NCBI GenBank assembly: GCA_943355085.1
Contig: CALREC010000132.1
Location: forward strand, 1-5,221
Length of the DNA: 5,221 nucleotides
Direction of reading: 5' to 3'
Source of the DNA: Candidatus Altimarinota bacterium
GTDB lineage: Bacteria > Patescibacteriota > Gracilibacteria > BD1-5 > UBA2023
This document shows, in pieces, positions 1 through 5,120 of this stretch (positions are counted from its first letter, which is position 1; each line of letters opens with the position of its first letter). The notes beneath the pieces were generated by a model that worked only from the letters and a program-made list of their open reading frames with translations, was not told the origin of the DNA and did no database searches. The position numbers and the translations under genes were made by a program.

Positions 1-12
1 TGGAATTTCTAT

Positions 13-140
13 TCACTGTCTTGGTGTTTAATACGCGTGAGGTATACCTGTTCCCATCCCGAACACAGAAGTCAAGCCACGTCGTGCCTATGGTACTGCA
101 TTTCATGATGTGGGAGAGTCGGTAAACGCCAAGACAGTGA
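13..140 (+). rRNA. rrf: 5S ribosomal RNA
   Basis: This is the small RNA of the large ribosomal subunit. The ends form a perfect 12-bp helix I (13-24 pairs with 129-140). The interior holds the conserved loop B/helix III stretch around 50-78 (CCCATCCCGAACACAGAAG) and the late TGGGAGAGT element near 110-119. At about 120-128 nt the size is normal; the mature ends are not certain and are placed at the limits of helix I. The first 12 bases are probably the 23S-5S spacer, so an rRNA operon should lie just outside the window. A terminator follows at once. Confidence 0.95.
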
Positions 141-162
141 GGAGAAAAAAGAGTGTGATCTT

Positions 163-196
163 AAAAAATAGACCTAAAATATTGGCCTATTTTTTT
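163..196 (+). terminator. Terminator after 5S rRNA, probably bidirectional
   Basis: A 12-bp stem (163-174 with 184-195) with one A-C mismatch encloses a 9-nt loop. The left arm is A-rich and the right arm ends in seven T (190-196), so RNA from either strand would end in a U run. It stops the rRNA operon on the plus strand, and lies 15 nt beyond the stop codon of the minus-strand prepilin-like gene, so it probably serves both. Confidence 0.75.
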
Positions 197-210
197 GTGT
201 CCGTTCATTT

Positions 211-765
211 CTATTGAATATCAATTTTACCAAATCTTCTGTCAAATTCAAGCTTCTTCTGACTATTGCGATATCCTAAACTCATTCATATGATGACTCA
301 GCTTGCTGAAGTCGCTCCAGAAAAAGCTATACCATTATCACTCGTAAATATGATTTCTATAGGAGAAGTTATAGATACGGTACTAGATAGGTCTTTATTT
401 TTATAATACATTCCTGTAAGAGTATAGGCCTGATCTCCAAAGAATGGAAACTGGAGTACTTCACCACTTCAAATTCTCGAAGCGCCAGAGTAGTAGTATA
501 CTCCTATTAGATTTTGGGATACTGGTGAAAGGAGCACTCGAGTACTCGTAGGATTTATAATAGCGTTTCCTTGTTTAATCCCTCGTCCACTCAAGCTGCT
601 CAGAAAGGTAGAGTGAATCATAGATTCTACTTTGTGCACCATTCTGTCGCGTTTTTCCGTATCTGTTTTTTTATTGAAATCGAGATTGAATATACTCATG
701 GCGAGTATACCTACAATAGCTATTACGATCATGAGTTCGATGAGCGTGAAACCTTTTCTCGACAT
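211..765 (-). CDS. Type IV pilin-like protein (prepilin N-terminal methylation motif)
   Basis: The 184-aa product has a class III (type IV prepilin) signal. The short basic leader MSRKG is followed by FTLIELMIVIAIVGILAM, with cleavage expected after Gly5 and the conserved Glu at position 5 of the mature protein. The hydrophobic stretch (residues 6-25) would insert in the membrane and then pack into a pilus or pseudopilus. The rest is Ser/Gly-rich and not recognisable, as is usual for minor pilins or pseudopilins. An ATG 10 codons upstream (795) is in frame, but the start at 765 gives the standard 5-residue leader. Three in-frame UGA codons (residues 99, 156, 160; plus-strand 469-471, 298-300, 286-288) are read as Gly; a standard-code reading would cut the protein at residue 98. 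The stop is TAG (211-213), the only UAG stop seen here. No Shine-Dalgarno is present. Prepilin class is sure; whether major or minor pilin is not. Confidence 0.92.
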
Positions 766-789
766 ATATTTGGTTTTTATGAAAATAAT

Positions 790-818
790 TTGCAAAAAAA
801 TATAAAGTCTGTTATAAT
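790..818 (+). promoter_or_regulatory. Sigma-70-type promoter for the fibronectin III protein
   Basis: A TTGCAA -35 (790-795) lies exactly 17 bp from a perfect TATAAT -10 (813-818). Transcription would start near 825, giving a leader of about 79 nt before the ATG at 904. The leader ends in a pyrimidine-rich T/C stretch with no Shine-Dalgarno. A nearer TACAAT (872-877) is an alternative -10 but has no good -35. Confidence 0.65.
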
Positions 819-821
819 CGA

Positions 822-845
822 TTGGTACTGTGTTTCTTTTACCAA
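822..845. repeat. Small inverted repeat between divergent starts
   Basis: The arms TTGGTA (822-827) and TACCAA (840-845) are separated by 12 nt. The repeat lies just after the predicted plus-strand -10 and near the expected transcription start, and beside a candidate minus-strand promoter. It could be an operator or the base of a 5' leader hairpin, but 6-bp arms may also occur by chance. Confidence 0.3.
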
Positions 846-848
846 CTT

Positions 849-876
849 ATTATATATAAGAAGCATCATTATACAA
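849..876 (-). promoter_or_regulatory. Candidate promoter for the minus-strand prepilin gene
   Basis: On the minus strand a TTGTAT -35 (876-871) lies 16 bp from a perfect TATAAT -10 (854-849). Transcription would start near 842, about 77 nt before the ATG at 765. The -35 matches consensus only in its first three bases, so this is a tentative call. Another TATAAT on the same strand (873-868) lacks a recognisable -35. Confidence 0.35.
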
Positions 877-903
877 TATTTTTTATTTTCTTTCTTCTTT
901 TTT

Positions 904-1935
904 ATGACTTATACAAAATACCTGGTAGCCTTTGTTGCACTTTCTGCAATTTCTACTTCTAGTATCGTACTTGCTGCTACTGGAGCTACTGCTACTACTA
1001 CTGGAGCTACTGCTACTACTACTGGAGCTACTACTATTTCTGATTCTACTTCTCTTGAAGTAAAGGGCGCACCTCGCCTTATTAAAAAGACATCTGATTC
1101 TGTCGTGCTTGAATGGGATAAAGTATCAGCAGCTTCTGCATATATCGTAAAATATTCTAAAACTTCTATAGCTACTTCTAAAGATATTACTGCCCAGTAT
1201 GATAATGAGACAGATTCCGTAACTACTACTGGTGCTGTTATTACAAAGCTTTCTACGAGCAATGAAAAACTTGCACCAGCAACTTCTTATTATTTTTCTG
1301 TAGTTGCTATTGATAGCAATGGGAAGGAATCAGATACATTTTCTGATGAACTGATGGTAACCACTGATGTAGCAGCAACTACTGCTGCCACCAGCACTGG
1401 AGCAACAACTACTATGGCTTCATGATCCGTAGAAACTGCAAGTCTTGCTATAAAAGATCTTGTAGTTACAGATGATAAGACTCTTACGGTTACTTTTAAT
1501 GCAGATCTTTCAAGTGATCCAGTTCGAGTAAAAATTACGAAAACAAGTGATAATTCTAATGTTTCTGTAGATACAGTTATTCAGGATCCAGCAAATATGC
1601 ATTCTGTTATAGTCTCTACTCTAACTGCTCTTGGTTCTGCTTCTTCATATACACTCACTGTGCTTTCTGCGAAAGATACAGCAGGAAAAAATATCGAAGC
1701 ATGAGTAAGTGGACTGAAAGAGTTCACAACATCTGAAACTCTGAAGCTCAATGCGCCAGCCGTAGTTCCAGCTACTCCCGCTGTAGAGACTTCTTCTGGT
1801 ACAGCCGTTAAGATTGCTACTTCTCCAGAAATAGCAACAAAAGTTGCTACTGGAGCAAAAGAAAATATTATAGTATTTGCCGCATTGCTTCTTTCCCTTG
1901 GTATCGTTTATATTTACCGACGGAAACTTGTCTAA
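904..1935 (+). CDS. Secreted surface protein: fibronectin III domain, second Ig-like domain, C-terminal anchor
   Basis: The 343-aa product begins with a Sec signal peptide (residues 1-24; Lys5, hydrophobic 6-16, cleavage near VLA|ATG). A Thr/Ala/Gly linker encoded by a 21-bp tandem repeat (residues 26-43) comes next. Residues 57-154 form a fibronectin III domain: core Trp71 in LEWDKV, Tyr80 in AYIVKY, and L.P.T.YYFSVVAID near the end. After a second Thr/Ala linker, residues about 178-283 look like another beta-sandwich; the YTLTVLSAKDTAGK...FTT ending resembles bacterial Ig-like (Big_5/SbsC-like) domains. A Thr/Ala/Val/Pro-rich stalk leads to VATGAKEN, a hydrophobic helix (about 322-338) and the basic tail YRRKLV, which looks like a sortase-type anchor without canonical LPXTG. 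Two in-frame UGA (residues 174, 267) are read as Gly; the stop is TAA. An adhesin or surface-layer-associated role is inferred from domains only. It is transcribed alone, with its own promoter and terminator. Confidence 0.93.
979..1032 (+). repeat. 21-bp in-frame tandem repeat encoding a Thr/Gly/Ala linker
   Basis: Two exact copies of ACTGGAGCTACTGCTACTACT (979-999 and 1000-1020) are followed by 12 bases of a third (1021-1032). Each copy encodes TGATATT. The repeat sits directly after the signal peptide of the fibronectin III protein and gives a flexible, potentially O-glycosylated linker. Because the unit is a multiple of three, copy number can change without a frameshift. Confidence 0.9.
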
Positions 1936-1954
1936 TATTTATATGAGTAATAAT

Positions 1955-2003
1955 TTATATACCAAAAAGCCTCTCTATTATAGAGAGGCTTTTTGGTATA
2001 TAA
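1955..2003. terminator. Strong hairpin terminator after the fibronectin III gene
   Basis: A perfect 23-bp stem (1955-1977 with 1981-2003) encloses a 3-nt loop. The GC-rich core GCCTCTC/GAGAGGC is flanked by AAAAA on the left and TTTTT on the right, so it has the form of an intrinsic terminator on both strands. It lies 19 nt after the TAA at 1933-1935. Confidence 0.85.
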
Positions 2004-2039
2004 CAGTGCCATGGTTTCAGTCAAAAATATTCAAAAAAC

Positions 2040-2067
2040 TTTACTTTTCGTCTACTCTGCATATAGT
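2040..2067 (+). promoter_or_regulatory. Candidate promoter for the small two-helix pilin gene
   Basis: A TTTACT -35 (2040-2045) lies 16 bp from a TATAGT -10 (2062-2067). Transcription would start near 2074, giving a leader of about 23 nt before the ATG at 2097. It sits between the hairpin terminator at 1955-2003 and the gene, where a promoter is needed. Match to consensus is moderate. Confidence 0.45.
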
Positions 2068-2096
2068 AGTTGTAATATTTTCTCTCCCATATTTTT

Positions 2097-2522
2097 ATGT
2101 TTGATATAGCTTTTGCTGCAGGTTCTGCTATTGATCCAAATCAAGTCTATGAGCTTGATGATATTATCCGTGTTGGAATTGCTCTTGTAGTTCTCGTTTC
2201 TGGGTTTCTGGCTGTTATATTTATACTTTGGTGAGGAGTTATGCTTATATTGTCTGGTGGAAAAGATGAAAAAGTAAAGCCTGCGATTAATAGTATTCGT
2301 TATGCTGTTGTTGGTCTTATCGTCATAATTCTTTCTATCTTCATAGCCCCAAAAGTTGGTGACCTGCTCGGACTCAATGTCTCAAATTATGTTTCTCCAA
2401 AGGTTATATTTTCAACTATTCAGGATCTATCTGGAAAGTTTTTTGGAAATAAAAATGATATAGATCTCTCTCCAGGATGAACAGGGAATGGTTCGCTTCC
2501 GGCTGATTTCTCTAATCTATAA
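2097..2522 (+). CDS. VirB2/TrbC-like small membrane pilin (T4SS_pilin family)
   Basis: The 141-aa product has two transmembrane helices (about residues 24-44 and 68-84) joined by a short loop, W45-G-G-VMLILSGGKDEKVKPA. This hydrophobic helix, aromatic-Gly-Gly turn, SGG plus charged loop and second helix is the layout of the VirB2/TrbC-like type IV secretion pilin family, common in Candidate Phyla Radiation genomes as a short stand-alone gene. Gly46 of the turn is encoded by UGA (2232-2234) right after a UGG Trp codon. A second UGA (2478-2480) encodes Gly128 in a Gly-rich tail. The stop is TAA. A standard-code annotation would start at the internal ATG 2241 and lose the first helix. N-terminal residues 1-22 (FAAGSAID...) may be a short leader or a periplasmic start. 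Family resemblance is good; membership of an actual secretion machine is not shown, as no VirB4/VirD4 gene is here. Confidence 0.88.
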
Positions 2523-2535
2523 AATGCATACCTTC

Positions 2536-2562
2536 AATCCCCCTTCCATTCGAAGGGGGATT
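2536..2562. terminator. Hairpin terminator shared by two convergent genes
   Basis: An 11-bp perfect stem (AATCCCCCTTC 2536-2546 with 2552-2562) encloses a 5-nt loop and is followed on the plus strand by ATTTGTTT. It lies 13 nt after the stop of the plus-strand small pilin gene and 6 nt beyond the stop of the minus-strand NHL prepilin gene. The U run is good only on the plus strand, so its use on the minus strand is less sure. Confidence 0.75.
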
Positions 2563-2568
2563 ATTTGT

Positions 2569-3963
2569 TTACTTGAGGAGGATTTTTTGTATCCTCTCTT
2601 TGGTTTTGTGTTTACCAAGTATACAATCATACTGAGTATATTCCGTGTATTTTAGTGTCAAAATCTGTCCGGTTATCTGAAATTTTAGATCTTGTATCGG
2701 AAGAGCAGAAGTTATTTCTTCTCATGTTGGATCTTGTTCGAGAATGGAGTTCCAATCGAGCGTACCACTCCAGCTCTGAGGTCCAGTGATACTATGGGGA
2801 TACTGAAATCCTCCGGAGAGAGTTTTTTGAATGTTGCCAGTATGTGTTTCTAGGAGTCCATCTCATTTGGTAAAATATGCAAAAGTATCAGAATAGTTCA
2901 GAACCGCTCCGGAGAGAAAATCTATCGTAACCGTATGATTTCATCGACTGGTTGGGACAGGGTAGATATTTTTTATACTCCATTGATATGTTGTGTTAGT
3001 ATCGAAAGAAGGGGTACTTCCAGAAAAAGTGTATTGAAGGGTTGTACCGGTGTTGACGATATCATCTAAATAGATTTGACTGACTCAAGTCAAAGTAAAA
3101 TTTCCTGCCCCGTTTGGAGTATTTATATTATTTGGAAATTTGAACTGTATGATATTTCCAGAGAAAGTTTTTGACACCTTAAACGTGCTGGAAAAAGTAG
3201 ATCCATATCATTCGCCGTCTTGTAGGCTGTATATCTTTCCATTTCCACTGCTCGCGATGAGCAGGGTATTTCCGGAGAAAAAGAGACTGGTTGGTTTGCG
3301 GATATGATCTTCGGGGCCGAGTATCTGAGTGATGGATTGTGTGTCGGTATGGTATCATAGGACTCGATCATTCATGGTATCTGCTATATAGAGCATACTA
3401 CCCGATACAGCGAGTGCACTCGGTGATGAGAGTTCTGTATCGATTCCGGAAGCAGAGAGAGTGTTTCCGGGATACTGAGTTCCCACTATGCGCACCGCTC
3501 CAGAATAGATACTATTTTCACCTGCATGTATAGCATAGGGGTTACTCTGTTGAAGAGTAGGTGCTGCGAACTGCCTCAGGGCGAGTCGCATTATGGTGCC
3601 AGTTTCGCTCGCTGTGCCACTTGCATAGTCACAGTAGCCTGTTGTTGTTTTGATTCCGAGAAATGTTATGGGCAGATTCGGTCAGAGAGTTGCTAAGAAC
3701 GCCCCAGTTCCATAGCCCCCCTCAAAACTGGCACCCGTTGCAAAAATACCATTTGTCCGTATATTTCTGAGTGCTTTCATGAGTTGTTGCTCAAATTTTT
3801 CATTGCTATTTTCCCGCTCTATAGTATTTTTGATGTTCATGTTTGAGCCCAGAGAGCTGGATATGAAAACAACCATTCAGGACATAAGAATAGCTGAAAG
3901 CGTCACTCCTATAAGAATTTCTATGAGAGTAAAAGCACGTTTTTTCTTCCCTATAACCATCAT
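2569..3963 (-). CDS. Prepilin-like protein with NHL-type repeats
   Basis: The 464-aa product starts with a type IV prepilin signal: basic leader MMVIGKKKRA, then FTLIEILIGVTLSAILMS and a hydrophobic run to about residue 35. Glu is at position 5 after the expected cleavage, but the -1 residue is Ala10 rather than the usual Gly. Residues 181-202 (PSALAV...MLYIADTMNDRVL) match the NHL-repeat pattern, and 222-248 (RKPTSLFFSGNTLLIASSGNGKIYSL) look like a second, weaker blade. Residues 260-464 are beta-rich and Ser/Thr/Gly-rich, not recognised. This is far longer than an ordinary pilin (about 150-200 aa) and could be a large minor pilin or tip protein carrying a binding head. Eight in-frame UGA (residues 29, 94, 203, 252, 293, 341, 367, 414) are read as Gly, so a standard-code gene finder would report only fragments. 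The stop is TAA. Start may be ATG 3963 or the adjacent ATG 3960; no Shine-Dalgarno. The adhesive role is inference. Confidence 0.9.
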
Positions 3964-3995
3964 CGTGTCATGTTTTAGAAGATATTTTTTCTTTG

Positions 3996-4023
3996 ATTGT
4001 AAAGATTTTCGATTTTTTTGCAA
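3996..4023 (-). promoter_or_regulatory. Promoter for the NHL prepilin gene
   Basis: On the minus strand a TTGCAA -35 (4023-4018) lies 16 bp from a TACAAT -10 (4001-3996). Transcription would start near 3989, giving a leader of about 26 nt. TTGCAA is its own reverse complement, and the same six bases form the -35 of a candidate promoter on the other strand. Confidence 0.5.
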
Positions 4024-4046
4024 AATGAAGTGAGATATGGTATTCT
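4018..4046 (+). promoter_or_regulatory. Candidate promoter for the 195-aa unknown gene
   Basis: A TTGCAA -35 (4018-4023) lies 17 bp from a TATTCT -10 (4041-4046). Transcription would start near 4053, giving a leader of about 30 nt before the ATG at 4083. A perfect TATAAT (4059-4064) is an alternative -10 but has only TATGGT at the -35 position. The hexamer is shared with the divergent promoter of the NHL prepilin gene. Confidence 0.45.
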
Positions 4047-4058
4047 ATAGCATATCTC
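4032..4058. promoter_or_regulatory. Inverted repeat over the promoter, possible operator
   Basis: The perfect 8-bp arms GAGATATG (4032-4039) and CATATCTC (4051-4058) are separated by 11 nt. The repeat spans the candidate -10 at 4041-4046 and abuts the TATAAT at 4059. Its size and placement suit a dimeric repressor site, or it could fold as a hairpin in the minus-strand direction. Confidence 0.4.
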
Positions 4059-4082
4059 TATAATATCTTATACACAAGAACC

Positions 4083-4670
4083 ATGTCTGATATATGTAAC
4101 AATCTTCCGCCAAACTCACCTGACAGGGAAGTGACTTTTATCCGGATACAGTGCCAGGAGTATGATAAAAATGTGCAGGAGGTACCAAATCTTACATGAT
4201 CCGCATGGCAGAAAAAGATGGATGAAATGGCTATTCTTTTGGATGATATAAGAAGAAGAGGTGCAAATATTGTGTTGAATAAAAATAATAGCATAGAAAC
4301 TCAAAATACTCCACCATTTTCCATACTCCAAGGAAATATGAAAGTCAAGATAGTTACTTTTTATAACTGGAAACCTGAAACGCGAGATGGGGTATCCCGA
4401 CTATCTCATATGAATATGCAGGAAACCGGACCAAATACTTATAAGGCAGTCCTGACTTTCGATAAACGAGTGGCGACTGTGGATTTTGAATACTCATGAA
4501 ATATATTAATAGTCTCGTATCTCGGCGAGCGACAAGTCTTCAACATCGACAAGACACCAAAACTTATACAACAACGTAATGCTTCAGGAGCTATCGAAAC
4601 ATTTACTACCACGGGTAATGTTTCTATAAATATACGAGAACTCCGCCTCGAGCTTGGAAACTTTAAATAA
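4083..4670 (+). CDS. Hypothetical protein, 195 aa
   Basis: I do not recognise this protein. It has no signal peptide or transmembrane helix and so is probably cytoplasmic. Residues about 43-62 (AWQKKMDEMAILLDDIRRRG) look like an amphipathic helix. From about residue 75 the pattern is mainly beta, with alternating hydrophobics (MKVKIVTFYNW, YKAVLTF, VATVDFEYSG, NILIVSYLGERQVFNI), ending in NVSINIRELRLELGNFK. The N-terminus MSDICNNLPP resembles a stretch in the last, partial gene. Two in-frame UGA (4197-4199 and 4497-4499; residues 39 and 139) are read as Gly; the second sits in a beta-turn context (EYS-G-NIL), which fits glycine. The stop is TAA. The ATG at 4083 follows a promoter region without a Shine-Dalgarno. 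No hairpin terminator follows, only eight T (4674-4681), so some read-through into the next gene is possible. Confidence 0.82.
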
Positions 4671-4679
4671 TGGTTTTTT

Positions 4680-4708
4680 TTGACAGACTATGTCATTTAT
4701 GATACTAT
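4680..4708 (+). promoter_or_regulatory. Promoter with consensus -35 for the 114-aa unknown gene
   Basis: A perfect TTGACA -35 (4680-4685) lies 17 bp from a TACTAT -10 (4703-4708). Transcription would start near 4715, giving a leader of about 27 nt. The -35 is part of the inverted repeat TGACA-5 nt-TGTCA (4681-4695), and the -10 overlaps the 10-bp palindrome TATACGTATA (4706-4715). Either could be a regulator site. Confidence 0.6.
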
Positions 4709-4741
4709 ACGTATACAAATATATCTCTTACTATGTAACTT

Positions 4742-5086
4742 ATGGCACTCGATTTGAAAAAAACAAAACTTGACTACGATGCCTCTAATATCGAAGATAA
4801 ACGAAGCCTGGTTCTTGCTATGCTTCAGGGATTTGCTGGAAAAGGTCAAATATTTGATGATCTTTTTGTCTATATCACAAATAATCCACAAGATGTTACT
4901 ATCCCAGAACTCGATGAGATATTCCAGATCATCATGGTTGCACTCTATCACGATTCTCAGGATAAACTCAAAGAAGCGGGTGCACGTCTTGACGTTGTAA
5001 AAACACACATGATAACGATGCGACAAAAAGAATGACAAGAACGTGCTCAAGAAAATCCCGAAGAGGTCCTAGTAGGACTTATGTAA
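4742..5086 (+). CDS. Hypothetical helical protein, 114 aa
   Basis: I do not recognise this protein. It is small, soluble, charged and apparently almost all alpha-helical. Three or four helices can be guessed: residues 17-32 (EDKRSLVLAMLQGFAG), 37-46, 54-70 (IPELDEIFQIIMVALYH) and 72-107 (a long charged helix running into QERAQENPEE). No signal peptide, transmembrane helix or catalytic motif is visible. One in-frame UGA (5033-5035, residue 98) is read as Gly and adds 17 residues, ending VLVGLM before the TAA; under the standard code the protein would end at 97 aa. It has its own promoter 71 nt after the previous gene, so it is probably transcribed independently. An adaptor or structural role would be a guess. 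Confidence 0.82.
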
Positions 5087-5120
5087 TTTTAGATATTTTA
5101 CTATTTAATTTTTTTAAAAT

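Noticed and set aside
571..903. Upstream extension of the fibronectin III reading frame
   Set aside because: It would overlap the prepilin gene antisense and pass through the promoter; the ATG at 904 is followed directly by a proper signal peptide.
909..1262. Minus-strand open frame within the fibronectin III gene
   Set aside because: It mirrors the Thr/Ala-rich repeats as a low-complexity Val/Ala protein. The plus strand has a signal peptide, domains, promoter and terminator.
1877..2104. Plus-strand open frame across the hairpin at 1955-2003
   Set aside because: It overlaps the end of the fibronectin III gene in another frame and runs through the terminator; no protein features are seen.
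4058..4331. Minus-strand open frames opposite the 195-aa gene
   Set aside because: They overlap each other in two frames, run into the promoter region and show no motif; the plus frame continues across the whole region to TAA.
4697..5050. Minus-strand open frame opposite the 114-aa gene
   Set aside because: Its Cys/Phe/Ile-rich translation looks like an antisense shadow, while the plus frame has a consensus promoter and a normal residue composition.
5064..5080. Hairpin AGGTCCT-AGT-AGGACTT as a terminator of the 114-aa gene
   Set aside because: It lies before the stop codon, has a G-T pair and a loop of three, and the following T run is short and six bases away.
211..5086. The genes read as a series of pseudogenes broken by nonsense codons
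   Set aside because: Every interruption is UGA and none is UAA, UAG or a frameshift. The frames continue with intact domain patterns across each UGA, which fits recoding and not decay.
211..5086. UGA read as tryptophan (code 4, mycoplasma-like)
   Set aside because: UGG is used at expected Trp positions, and UGA falls in a Gly-Gly turn and other turn-like places; 20 extra Trp in these proteins would be improbable.
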